This document shows, one piece after another, positions 1 through 7,866 of a DNA stretch of 64,000 nt; position 1 is the first letter of the stretch, and every line of letters starts with the position of its first letter. The notes under the pieces were generated by a model. The model was not told where the DNA came from. It worked only from the letters and a program-made list of their open reading frames with translations, and made no database searches. Position numbers and translations under genes: made by a program. Source of the stretch: Hyphomicrobiales bacterium (GTDB taxonomy: Bacteria; Pseudomonadota; Alphaproteobacteria; Rhizobiales; Rhizobiaceae); contig UCMW01000004.1 in NCBI GenBank assembly GCA_900473745.1, positions 558,001 through 622,000 of the forward strand, given 5' to 3'.

Positions 1-930
1 ATGGCCCTCGGTCACGCCGTCCAGCGGTACGCGCACTTCGCGACCGTCATTCAGCGTGATCGGCACGGATTTCTGTTCGAGAAGATCGGAGATCGCGACC
101 ACGGCCTCGGCGAAGATATCTGGCGCCTTTTCCGGCAGCGGAGGCGGCGCGCCCCGCAGGCGCCGCACCAGCGAGCTCAAGAGTTCGATTGGCGCCAGCA
201 GGGGAGAAGCGGCCGGCTTCAGGGGCATGCCCTCTGCGAGTTCGGCGGCCTCCTGTTCCCGACGCAGGCTCTCGGCGGCAGCCGCAGCTTCCGGGCTGTC
301 GCCGAAGATTCGCGATGCAGCTTCTTCGGGGCCGGATGCAGTCCCACCGACAGATGCCGTCGGACCGTTGGGCGTGCCGGCCGTCGAGCCGCCGGTGGCA
401 CCGCCGTTCGAAGCACGGGACGTCGCCTTGTCCGCACCGGCTCCAGCCGCAGCGGCGTCTGCCGGTTCGTCCTTCACACCCGCGCTGGCGTGAGGCTGAG
501 CCTGAGCCTGCGCCTTGGCTTTGGCGTCTGCAGCCTGTTCCTTCGCGGCCTTCATCTTTGCAGCCTGGGCGGCGTCTGCCTTGGCCTTCTCCGCCTCTGC
601 GCGCGCCAGTTCTTCCAGAACTCGCTCGGCATTCGCCTTTGCCTGCTTGGCCTTTTCGGCAGCCTCTCGGGCCGCGTTGCGTTGCTGCATGATCGTCTGT
701 TCGCGTTCCAAGGCTTCGACCTTCATGCGTTGTTGGTCATACCGGCTACGTTTGGCCGGATCCTTCAGCACTTCATAGGCACGGCCCATTTCTGCAAAGC
801 GGTTATGCGCATGCGGGTCGTCCCGGTTCTGGTCCGGGTGCACGGATTTCGCCTTCGTGCGCCACGCCGCCTTGATCTCGTCTGCGCCGGCATCGCGCTT
901 CACGCCGAGTATCGAATAGAAATCACGCAT
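1..930 (-). CDS. J-domain (DnaJ-like) protein, 3' end beyond window
   Basis: The reading frame runs leftward from an ATG at 930 and leaves the window without a stop, giving 310 visible residues. Residues 1-65 form a J domain with the HPD motif at 31-33, which in this family stimulates the ATPase of an Hsp70 partner. Residues about 75-135 are a long Ala/Lys/Glu-rich helical, probably coiled-coil stretch (repeated AEKAKA/AAKMKAA patterns), followed by a Gly/Ala/Thr-rich low-complexity linker (about 140-200) and a more ordered C-terminal part. There is no zinc-finger Cys cluster and no recognisable DnaJ C-terminal domain, so this is a J-protein of the short accessory class and not DnaJ itself. 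The client is unknown. It lies downstream of the lipoprotein gene on the same strand after a 224-bp gap. Confidence 0.85.
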   Translation of the reverse strand, partial: MRDFYSILGVKRDAGADEIKAAWRTKAKSVHPDQNRDDPHAHNRFAEMGRAYEVLKDPAKRSRYDQQRMKVEALEREQTIMQQRNAAREAAEKAKQAKANAERVLEELARAEAEKAKADAAQAAKMKAAKEQAADAKAKAQAQAQPHASAGVKDEPADAAAAGAGADKATSRASNGGATGGSTAGTPNGPTASVGGTASGPEEAASRIFGDSPEAAAAAESLRREQEAAELAEGMPLKPAASPLLAPIELLSSLVRRLRGAPPPLPEKAPDIFAEAVVAISDLLEQKSVPITLNDGREVRVPLDGVTEGH

Positions 931-1154
931 CGAGGACACCAACACACCTCATGCAGCAGGACCCGCTCATGGCGCCCCGTCCGCGAAACTCTTATGCCGT
1001 CCCGCCGCATTCATGCGGGTACGGGATCTACAATCTCGGAAAGCGTTGCACGGGAACTGCTAATCGAACGTTACGCAGCACGTTGAGGTGAAGGCCTATT
1101 TCTTCCGGTTTGCTTAAGCAATTCTTTCGAATGCGACCGAAATCGACCCGGCCT

Positions 1155-1565
1155 TTACGATTGGCGGTCGAAATTCATCAGCTGCCAATTGCCGGTGCCC
1201 GCCGTGCAGGTCTTGCCCGAGAAATAGGCGATGCCTTCATAGGAATGGCGGGTGGTCGAGAAGTTGCGGCAGATCACGCCATTGCCCTTCTCTTCCTGGA
1301 TCGCCGTCACCACGCCGGCGCTACCGGTCGTCGCATTGGCCCAGGGAAGCGGCTTGCCTTCCGTCTTGGACAGATCGGCGGATGACACCGCACTCTGCAC
1401 GGTCAGTTCGTCGGAATGGCTGGTCGGATTGCCGGTCTTGGTGACGGTTGCCGTGGAAATCGAACTGTCGACGGTGTCGGAGCCGAACAAGTCCATGCTG
1501 CCACCGAAGCATCCGCTGAGCGGAAGTGTCGCAGCGATGACCAGGAAGATCGAGCTTCTACGCAT
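1155..1565 (-). CDS. Small lipoprotein, RT0821/Lpp0805-like surface protein
   Basis: This is a 136-residue protein whose N-terminus (MRRSSIFLVIAATLPLSGC) is a lipoprotein signal with lipobox LSGC, so Cys19 should be lipidated. The remainder contains a region with WANATTGSAG, a conserved Cys (VICRNF) and a C-terminal CTAGTGNWQL, which resembles the small RT0821/Lpp0805 surface-antigen family often found beside pdxH in rhizobia. A longer frame extends upstream to 1697, but it would place the hydrophobic signal internally, so the ATG at 1565 is preferred. It is transcribed divergently from pdxH, and the two share the region 1566-1675. The function is unknown beyond likely envelope localisation. 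Confidence 0.75.
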   Translation of the reverse strand: MRRSSIFLVIAATLPLSGCFGGSMDLFGSDTVDSSISTATVTKTGNPTSHSDELTVQSAVSSADLSKTEGKPLPWANATTGSAGVVTAIQEEKGNGVICRNFSTTRHSYEGIAYFSGKTCTAGTGNWQLMNFDRQS

Positions 1566-1675
1566 GCACCAACCCTTTGTACGCTCGACCGACTTTGCTA
1601 TGTCTTTGAAGGGGCCTACGATCCAGTGCTTCGTCATCGGCGGCCAATATGCATATCGGGAGCATTTTACACAAT

Positions 1676-2290
1676 ATGTCAGATATCGGGTTAACAACTG
1701 GTGACTTCACGGAAGAGAGCGAGCCCTTTGCCCTCTTCGCGACCTGGCTGAAGAACGCCGAAGCCTCGGAGATCAACGATCCCAATGCGGTGGCGCTCGC
1801 CACCGTGGATGCGGATGGCCTGCCGAATGTGCGTATGGTGCTGCTCAAGGGGTTCGACGTCAGGGGATTTGTCTTCTACACGAATTTCGAGAGCCAGAAG
1901 GGACAGGAAATTCTCGGCCAGAAAAAGGCAGCCATGTGTTTTCACTGGAAATCGCTGCGCCGTCAGATCCGCGTCAGGGGTGAGGTCGAAGTCGTCTCCG
2001 ATGCCGAGGCCGACGAATACTACCAGTCTCGCCCGCTCGGCAGCCGGATCGGCGCCTGGGCGTCGAGACAGTCTCGCCCGCTCGAAGGCCGTTTCGCGCT
2101 GGAAAAGGCGGTGGCCGAATACACCGCGAAATATGCGCTCGGAACCGTGCCGCGTCCGCCACACTGGTCAGGCTTCCGCATCATCCCGAGTTCGATCGAG
2201 TTCTGGCACGACCGCAAGTTCCGGCTGCACGATCGCATCGAGTTTCGGCGTGACGGCGACGGTTGGTCGAAAGTCCGGATGTATCCCTGA
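1676..2290 (+). CDS. pdxH: Pyridoxamine 5'-phosphate oxidase
   Basis: PdxH oxidises pyridoxine or pyridoxamine 5'-phosphate to pyridoxal 5'-phosphate with FMN and O2 in the cytoplasm, the last step of vitamin B6 synthesis and salvage. The 204-residue product matches the usual length. Recognisable blocks are [20 protein letters not shown] (FMN/phosphate-binding strand), [10 protein letters not shown], the RRQIRVRG segment, [16 protein letters not shown] and the C-terminal RLHDRIEF...W...RMYP signature. The ATG at 1676 gives the normal N-terminus; an in-frame ATG at 1649 adds nine residues. No operon partner is apparent, as both flanking genes are on the minus strand. Confidence 0.96.
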   Translation: MSDIGLTTGDFTEESEPFALFATWLKNAEASEINDPNAVALATVDADGLPNVRMVLLKGFDVRGFVFYTNFESQKGQEILGQKKAAMCFHWKSLRRQIRVRGEVEVVSDAEADEYYQSRPLGSRIGAWASRQSRPLEGRFALEKAVAEYTAKYALGTVPRPPHWSGFRIIPSSIEFWHDRKFRLHDRIEFRRDGDGWSKVRMYP

Positions 2291-2303
2291 TAGGGGAGGG
2301 CGC

Positions 2304-3350
2304 TCAGCCGCCGGCAAGCCTCGAAGGCAACCCCGAGGCCAACGCCTCCACATAGCGGCGTTTTTGGTAGAGCCCGTTGAGGGAGATCCGCGGCAAAAGC
2401 TGCGGGCTCTCGATCAAGGTCGGTGTCAATGTGCCGGGTCTGGTCGTCACCGAAAGCTTGAAGCCGGCCCAGTCGGCATAACCCGCCGTGCGAACCGTGG
2501 CGCTGCGGGCATCGCCGTAGGGATAGGCAAATGTCATCGGACGATTGCCGGTGATCTGGGCCACGTAGTCGGCGCTCTCGTTATACTCGTGCAGCAGTTC
2601 TTCGTTGTTCAGGTCGGCAAGGCCGCGGTGGCTCACCGTATGGGCGCCGTAGGAGACGAGCGGATGGCGGGCGAGCGCCGTCAGTTCGTCGCGATCCATC
2701 ACGGCCTCGGAGACCAGCGCATGCGGGTTGATGCCTGCCGCATTCGCGAGCGCATCGAGTTGCGCCACGCCCTTGGCCTCGTCTCCCGCCATCAGGCAAC
2801 GCGCCACGGCCTCGAAGGCATCAGTCTTGGCGCGTATCGTGCCGCAATCCATGTCGATCCTGCCGGCCGGCAGGCAGAGCGCCACGCGGCTGCGTGCTGC
2901 AATCAGGGCAGCCAGCGTTTCCCACCACATGCTGTGGCTGCGTTCCGAAAGTCCCTTGCAGACGAAGATGGTAAAGGGAACGCCGTGCTGCTCGAAGACC
3001 GGCAAGGCATGGTCGCGATTGTTGCGGAACCCGTCATCCAGGGTGAAAACTGCGAAGGGCGCCGCACCCTCCGGCTCGGCCAGGGCGGCCGGGACGTCTT
3101 CCAGCCGCAGGAAACGATAGCCACGCGCGGCGAGCGTTCGGATCGCCGCATCGAGAAATTCCGGCGTGATGGCGAGATGCCGGTTCGGGTCGAAAGTATC
3201 GGGCTTATCCGGGCGAACATGATGCAGCGTGAAGATCACGCCGCGCCCTTTCAGGTCTCGGGCCAGCCCCAGCCGCGACAGGAGAAACGACGCCTCCAGC
3301 CCGGCGGTGATCACCGCATGCTTCACCCGCTGTTTCAACCGCCCCGTCAT
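2304..3350 (-). CDS. Polysaccharide deacetylase family protein (NodB homology domain)
   Basis: The product is about 348 residues. The NodB/CE4 fold is shown by FTLDDGFRN (motif 1, the catalytic and metal-binding Asp pair), the HTVSH motif 2 (metal His residues) near residue 234, and TFAYPYGD (motif 3). Such enzymes remove N- or O-acetyl groups from glycans. An N-terminal segment of about 45 residues (with KHAVITAGLEASFLLSRLGLARDLKG) precedes the catalytic domain, and no clear signal peptide is seen. The ATG at 3350 has an AGGG just upstream; a GTG at 3377 would add nine residues. The gene is 56 nt downstream of the MFS exporter gene on the same strand. The substrate cannot be inferred; surface polysaccharide is likely. 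Confidence 0.85.
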   Translation of the reverse strand: MTGRLKQRVKHAVITAGLEASFLLSRLGLARDLKGRGVIFTLHHVRPDKPDTFDPNRHLAITPEFLDAAIRTLAARGYRFLRLEDVPAALAEPEGAAPFAVFTLDDGFRNNRDHALPVFEQHGVPFTIFVCKGLSERSHSMWWETLAALIAARSRVALCLPAGRIDMDCGTIRAKTDAFEAVARCLMAGDEAKGVAQLDALANAAGINPHALVSEAVMDRDELTALARHPLVSYGAHTVSHRGLADLNNEELLHEYNESADYVAQITGNRPMTFAYPYGDARSATVRTAGYADWAGFKLSVTTRPGTLTPTLIESPQLLPRISLNGLYQKRRYVEALASGLPSRLAGG

Positions 3351-3433
3351 AGCCCTGCCTGAAATACCATTCTTCACAATGGCCGGAAGGTTACCTTTCA
3401 GTCCTTAAGCGAGGTTCAACACTTCGCCTCAAT

Positions 3434-4918
3434 TTATGGGGATTGCGACAAACATCCCTCTGCAAGTCGGGTTGAGCGCCTGGCGAGCAGCATCGCGGGA
3501 ATCGTCCACAGCGCCGGGATCAGGAAGGTGGCGGCGAATGCGACGCTCGTCTTGCCGTCGCTCGAAGCCTCAGCAAGGCCGAGGCTGTTGCCGGCAAGTC
3601 CGGCAAAAGCGGCCCCGATTGCAAAACCTGCCGATTGCAGCGTCGGGATCAGGCCCGAGGTCTTGTCGCGCTCACCGGCCGCGCTTGCCTCCATCAGCAT
3701 CTGGCTGAGGAACGCCCAGCTCGCGCCGAAGGCCGCACCCACCACGATTTGCCCGACGATGAGAAGCGTGAGCGAGCCCTGATGAAACCCGAGCGCTACC
3801 AGCAGCATCCCGCCGCATTGCAAGATAGGGCCTGCCTCGATCGAACGCCGACGCGCCGATCCTGCTCCGATATGAGCGACGAGAACAGCAACCAGGCTCC
3901 AGCTCATCGCCATGACGGCCCCCAGGCCGCCCGCTGCCATCGGGCCGAAGCCGAAGCTGCGCTGCAGGCCGAAGACGAAGTAGACGCTGCTTGTCGCCTG
4001 GGCGACCGGCATCAGGAGGACCAGCCAGAGACCTGTGCCAACCGTGGAATTGAAGCCGAAGGCGCTGTGCGGCATCAGGCTGGACGGGGAGAGGCGATCC
4101 CTCACGACGCTGAGGCCGAGCAGGGCGAGACCCGCGAAAACCAGGGCAGCCGACATAAAGGCCGGCCCCACAATGCCGGAGTAAAGGACCATCAGCATGC
4201 CGAGCGCCAAGAGTACGAGCGGGGATATCGGCATCCTCGATCGCTCGAACACCTCTTCGCGCCTGGTGGCCGTAAAGACGGCAAGCACGATGAAGATGAG
4301 ACCGAAGGGCACGTTGATCAGGAAGGCCACGCGCCAGGAGAAACTTTCAGCCAGCCAGCCGGCCGCAAATGGGCCACCGAAGGAGGCGCAGGTCCAGACC
4401 AGGGCTTCCACCCCGAAGACCTTGGGCACCAGCCGGGCAGGGAAGAGCGCCGGGATCAGCGCATAGCAGATCGCCGCCACGACGCCTTCGCCCAGCCCCT
4501 GTCCCACCCGGCCCACAAGCACCTGCTCCATGGACGTCGCCATGGCGGCAACCACCGTCCCGGCAATGAAGAGGAGGGTGGCCACGATCAGCACCCGCCG
4601 GGCGCCGAAACGCTGCTTCAATTGGGCAGCCGTCACCCCGGCGACGATGGAGCCGATCAGGTAGAGCGAGACCGACCAGGCGATGAGGTGCCCGCCGCCG
4701 ATCTCCGCGATCGCGCTCGGCAAAACGGTCGAGACGAAGAAGCCATTGAACGCAAAGAGCGCCACACCCATGCTCAGCATCAGGGTCGTGGCGAGATGGG
4801 CGGGCTGCAGCAGATCGAGCCAGCCGCCGTCATCCTCGCTCGCCGAATGTGCTTCTTCCGTGCCGTCTGCTCCTGATGTGGGTTCGACGGCAAGGCTCTC
4901 GGTCGCGGTATCGGTCAT
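3434..4918 (-). CDS. MFS transporter, probably SoxR-controlled efflux pump
   Basis: This 494-residue protein has 12-14 hydrophobic helices and an acidic N-terminal tail of about 40 residues. The segment LKQRFGARRVLIVATLLFIAG between the second and third helices is the MFS motif-A region, and GRVGQGLGEG resembles the motif found in drug exporters of the DHA families. The gene diverges from soxR and its promoter carries the SoxR box in a 19-bp spacer. In non-enteric bacteria SoxR commonly controls exporters of redox-cycling compounds directly, so this is inferred to be an exporter of a redox-active or quinone-like substrate. The exact substrate is unknown. Confidence 0.88.
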   Translation of the reverse strand: MTDTATESLAVEPTSGADGTEEAHSASEDDGGWLDLLQPAHLATTLMLSMGVALFAFNGFFVSTVLPSAIAEIGGGHLIAWSVSLYLIGSIVAGVTAAQLKQRFGARRVLIVATLLFIAGTVVAAMATSMEQVLVGRVGQGLGEGVVAAICYALIPALFPARLVPKVFGVEALVWTCASFGGPFAAGWLAESFSWRVAFLINVPFGLIFIVLAVFTATRREEVFERSRMPISPLVLLALGMLMVLYSGIVGPAFMSAALVFAGLALLGLSVVRDRLSPSSLMPHSAFGFNSTVGTGLWLVLLMPVAQATSSVYFVFGLQRSFGFGPMAAGGLGAVMAMSWSLVAVLVAHIGAGSARRRSIEAGPILQCGGMLLVALGFHQGSLTLLIVGQIVVGAAFGASWAFLSQMLMEASAAGERDKTSGLIPTLQSAGFAIGAAFAGLAGNSLGLAEASSDGKTSVAFAATFLIPALWTIPAMLLARRSTRLAEGCLSQSP

Positions 4919-4963
4919 GAAGGAACTCTCTCTGCGGGATGCGATAGAATGCGATTTCGAGCC

Positions 4964-4994
4964 ATGCTACAACCTCAACCGAAGTTCAGGTAAA
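4964..4994 (-). promoter_or_regulatory. SoxR-type promoter for the MFS exporter
   Basis: On the minus strand there is a -35-like TTTACC (4989-4994) and a -10-like TAGCAT (4964-4969) separated by exactly 19 bp, the over-long spacer typical of MerR-family activated promoters. The spacer region carries an imperfect 18-bp dyad (4973-4990, CCTCAACCGAAGTTCAGG) that matches the E. coli SoxR box at CCTCAA and, with one change, the outer half of the other arm. The -35 lies only 3 bp from the soxR start codon, so SoxR bound here would also cover its own translation start region. Confidence 0.75.
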
Positions 4995-4997
4995 GCC

Positions 4998-5441
4998 ATG
5001 GCGCAACAAAAGATGCATCTGACCGTCGGAGACGTCGCCCGCCGAAGCGGGCTGGCGGTCTCGGCCATTCATTTCTACGAGCGCAAGGGCCTGATCTCTG
5101 CCGACCGGACCGGCGGAAACCAGCGCCGCTACAGTCGCGATGTGCTTCGACGTCTGGCTCTGATCCGGGCAGCACAGGAGGTGGGGCTGCCGCTGTCGGA
5201 GGTCGCAGACGCCTTGTCGGCCCTTCCGGCAGGGCGAACGCCAACGCCCGAAGACTGGCGCCATATCGCCACCGGATGGGCCGAAAAACTCGATGTCCGC
5301 ATTCGCATCCTCCAGCGCCTGCGCACTGATCTCGACGGCTGCATCGGCTGTGGGTGCCTGTCGATGCAGCGCTGCCAGCTGGTCAATCCGTCGGACAGCC
5401 TGGCCGAGGAGGGCACGGGCGCCGTCTCACTCACCCGGTGA
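4998..5441 (+). CDS. soxR: Redox-sensing transcriptional activator SoxR
   Basis: SoxR is a MerR-family dimer that uses an oxidisable [2Fe-2S] cluster to activate promoters with 19-20-bp spacers. The 147-residue product has the MerR helix-turn-helix at the N-terminus (LTVGDVARRSGLAVSAIHFY followed by ERKGLI), a dimerisation helix (GWAEKLDVRIRILQRLRTDL) and the diagnostic cluster motif CIGCGCLSMQRC near residue 118 (C-x2-C-x-C-x5-C). The length is typical. It diverges from the MFS gene, and the intervening 79 bp contains the SoxR promoter. No separate promoter for soxR is obvious; the shared region may serve both. Confidence 0.95.
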   Translation: MAQQKMHLTVGDVARRSGLAVSAIHFYERKGLISADRTGGNQRRYSRDVLRRLALIRAAQEVGLPLSEVADALSALPAGRTPTPEDWRHIATGWAEKLDVRIRILQRLRTDLDGCIGCGCLSMQRCQLVNPSDSLAEEGTGAVSLTR

Positions 5442-5663
5442 GCGGCGATGGTACGCAGCGGTGCCACTGCGAGCTTTCGCCTTGTGGATTAACCCTCCAT
5501 TCACCATAACCGGGTGACCTTCTGTGGACTGATGGTTGCATTTGATTCCGATCGGCTGATTGTCGCCCCATTCTTGCCATAGGGGCTCAGGCACAGAACG
5601 GCGGATCGATCGAATCGAACCAGCCCCTGTCAGCATTGAAATCCGGGCCGCATTGGAGTTTTC

Positions 5664-6977
5664 ATGAGCAAGTTGCTGATCGCGTTATCGTTTTGCGTGG
5701 CGATCCTCTCCCTCTCGACAGCAGCCCATGCCGGCAGTGCCCAACTTCTCCTCGATGCCCGAACCGGCGAGGTCCTTGCATCCGAAAATCCCGACGAGCT
5801 CAATCATCCGGCCTCGCTGACCAAGATGATGTCGGTCTACATGGTTCTGGACGCGATCAAGGCCGGCAAGCTCAGCTGGGACAGCCCGGTTCCCTTTTCG
5901 AAACATGCCGCCTCCCGACCGCCGACAAAGCTTTTCGTCAAGGCAGGCGATACGATCACGGTGCGCGAAGCCGTGCTCGCCATGATCGTCAAGTCGGCCA
6001 ATGATGCCGCCGCTGCTGTCGGCGAGAAGATCGGCGGCAGCGAAGAAGGCTTTGCCGCCCTGATGACGCGCAAGGCGCGCTCGCTCGGCATGATGAACAC
6101 CACATTCTTCAACGCATCGGGTCTGCCGCATGCGCAGCAGTTCACCACGGCCCGTGACATGTCGACCCTCGGCGTCGCCCTGATGCGTGACTTCCCGAAG
6201 GACTACGAACTCTTCGCCACCAAGAGCTTCAAGTTCCGCGGCAAGACGATCACCGGCCACAACAATCTGATGTACCGCTACAAGGGCATGGACGGCATCA
6301 AGACCGGCTATACCAATGCCTCCGGCTTCAACCTCGTCAGCGCCGTCGAACATGACGGCCGCCGGGTGGTCGGGGTCGTCTTGGGCGGCCGCACGGCTGC
6401 AAGCCGCGACAAGATCATGGAACGGCTGATCGACGCCAATATCAAGAAGGCCTCGTCTGGCCAGCAACTCCTGGTCTCGCGCTCGACCGGCGTGCAGATG
6501 GATCTGGCCCGCCTCGGCGACGAGGTCCCTGTACCGGCCTCGCGCCAGTCGGCCCTCGCAGCCGTCCAGGGCATGGCCGGCGCCACGGGCACCTCTGCCT
6601 CGGGCACTGCATCCGCCTATGCGGCGTCTACCGCCGCCTCCGCGGAACTGGTCGCCAACCCCGCCACACGCTTCGACCCGGTCGATCCGCAGCACACGGC
6701 AAGCACCCCTCAGATTTCCGCCGAACGCCACTGGCAGATCCAGATTGCTGCCGCGACGTCAGCCCAGGCCGCCATGGATCTTCTCGCCCAGGCCCGCCAG
6801 AAGGTCGGCACCCCGCTGCAGGGCCTCGACACCTACACGGAAATGGTCACCCGCAACGGCATGACCTTCTATCGCGCCCGCTTCACGGGTTTCGAGACCA
6901 AGGAAGAAGCCCGCATCGCCTGCGACAAGCTGGTGCGCCAGCGCTACGACTGCGTGCTGATGCCGGCGCGAGGGTGA
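5664..6977 (+). CDS. D-alanyl-D-alanine carboxypeptidase with C-terminal SPOR domain
   Basis: This is a penicillin-binding protein of the low-molecular-weight DacA/DacF type that trims the terminal D-Ala from peptidoglycan pentapeptides in the periplasm. A signal peptide occupies residues 1-23 (cleavage after AHA). The three active-site motifs are visible: SLTK at 51-54 (Ser51 nucleophile), SAN at 111-113 and KTG at 213-215. The usual C-terminal membrane-anchoring helix is absent. Instead an Ala/Thr-rich linker (about 295-350) leads to a SPOR-like domain (WQIQIAAATSAQAAMDLLAQ ... YRARFTGFETKEEA), which binds denuded glycan at the division site. The start has GGAG five bases upstream. It stands alone, downstream of soxR. 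Confidence 0.93.
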   Translation: MSKLLIALSFCVAILSLSTAAHAGSAQLLLDARTGEVLASENPDELNHPASLTKMMSVYMVLDAIKAGKLSWDSPVPFSKHAASRPPTKLFVKAGDTITVREAVLAMIVKSANDAAAAVGEKIGGSEEGFAALMTRKARSLGMMNTTFFNASGLPHAQQFTTARDMSTLGVALMRDFPKDYELFATKSFKFRGKTITGHNNLMYRYKGMDGIKTGYTNASGFNLVSAVEHDGRRVVGVVLGGRTAASRDKIMERLIDANIKKASSGQQLLVSRSTGVQMDLARLGDEVPVPASRQSALAAVQGMAGATGTSASGTASAYAASTAASAELVANPATRFDPVDPQHTASTPQISAERHWQIQIAAATSAQAAMDLLAQARQKVGTPLQGLDTYTEMVTRNGMTFYRARFTGFETKEEARIACDKLVRQRYDCVLMPARG

Positions 6978-7100
6978 TACGGAAACGCTCTTGGCGCCAT
7001 AGATGCGACACGCAGCGAATTTGGAGCCCACATCCTTGGATGTAAGCTGAGCCGTAACGGTTCGAAGAGATTATCGGGCGTTCGGCATTCTGGGATTACA

Positions 7101-7499
7101 TCAAACCAGCAGTCTCGCGGGCTGGCCGGTTTGTTCGAGAAGGGAAACCGCTTCCCGATCGAAAGAGACGAACTCTTCTCCGCCGAGCCATTGCCCTTCA
7201 AATGCAATCACGCCGTCTGCGAAGTCGCCACCGGCCTCGAGTATCGCGAGTCCCGCTTCCACGGCCGGCCGGTTCATCACCACATTGCCGGCCGCGATCA
7301 GATCGCGAATCGACTGCGCCACATCCGATGTCGAGAGCTTCGCGCCGCGGCGCAGAACCCAGACGAACTCGCAGAGACTGGGAAGCGAAACCGCAATCAG
7401 CGATGCCTCTGACAGCAATCTCGCCGCAGCAGATCCCTGCTCGGGGTCGTCTTGCAGCACGGCGCGGAGTAGAACATTGGTGTCGACGGAGATCTTCAT
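7101..7499 (-). CDS. vapC: PIN-domain toxin of a VapBC-type pair
   Basis: This is a 132-residue PIN-fold ribonuclease. The acidic residues expected for Mg2+-dependent RNase activity are present: Asp6 in SVDTNVLLRAV, Glu44 in SLCEFVWVL, and the later FADGVIAFEG and SFDREAV aspartates. VapC toxins cleave tRNA or rRNA and are neutralised by the upstream antitoxin. Its ATG overlaps the antitoxin stop by four bases (ATGA), so the two are translationally coupled. All catalytic residues appear intact. Confidence 0.88.
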   Translation of the reverse strand: MKISVDTNVLLRAVLQDDPEQGSAAARLLSEASLIAVSLPSLCEFVWVLRRGAKLSTSDVAQSIRDLIAAGNVVMNRPAVEAGLAILEAGGDFADGVIAFEGQWLGGEEFVSFDREAVSLLEQTGQPARLLV

Positions 7500-7747
7500 C
7501 GTTTGCCGGCCCAGCCGGCCGCCGCGATCTCGTTCATTTCGTCGAGGGTGAGGGGCTTCTTCACCTTGCCTGCATGGCGTCCGATGAATGTCTCGATGGT
7601 TCCCGCCGGCTGTTCGGCCCGGACACGCAATTCGCCGCCCGGAAGCTTGTCGAGTGCGATTCGGTCTCCCGGCTTGATGCCGAGATGCTGCAAAAGCTCT
7701 CGCTTCAATGTAACCTGACCCTTCATGGTGACCGTGAGCGACGTCAT
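7496..7747 (-). CDS. vapB: AbrB/MazE-type antitoxin of the VapBC-type pair
   Basis: This is an 83-residue protein with an N-terminal SpoVT/AbrB swapped-hairpin domain (LTVTMKGQVTLKRELLQHLG, then IKPGDRI), which binds DNA as a dimer, and a C-terminal tail (KKPLTLDEMNEIAAAGWAGK) expected to wrap around the PIN toxin. The ATG at 7747 is chosen because a strong AAGGAG sits seven bases upstream; a TTG 15 bases earlier overlaps that ribosome site. It is the first gene of the pair and probably autoregulates its own promoter through the AT-rich dyad at 7772-7787. Confidence 0.87.
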   Translation of the reverse strand: MTSLTVTMKGQVTLKRELLQHLGIKPGDRIALDKLPGGELRVRAEQPAGTIETFIGRHAGKVKKPLTLDEMNEIAAAGWAGKR

Positions 7748-7771
7748 GGTGATCTCCTTCAAGGGAACTGT

Positions 7772-7787
7772 AATGGAAATTTACATT
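7772..7787. promoter_or_regulatory. Candidate operator upstream of vapBC
   Basis: AATGGAAATTTACATT is an AT-rich imperfect dyad (AATG and CATT arms around AATT) 25 bp upstream of the antitoxin ATG. AbrB-type antitoxins usually repress through such sites. The call rests on position and symmetry only. Confidence 0.3.
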
Positions 7788-7866
7788 CCTGCAAGGGTGG
7801 TCACCTGATCACCGCTACATCGACCACCAGTCGTTGACGCAGTTTCGGGAACGACCGCATTCTTCC

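Noticed and set aside
1..1086. Plus-strand open frame of 361 codons at the left edge
   Set aside because: It is antisense to the J-domain gene and contains no recognisable domain; the J-domain protein explains the sequence.
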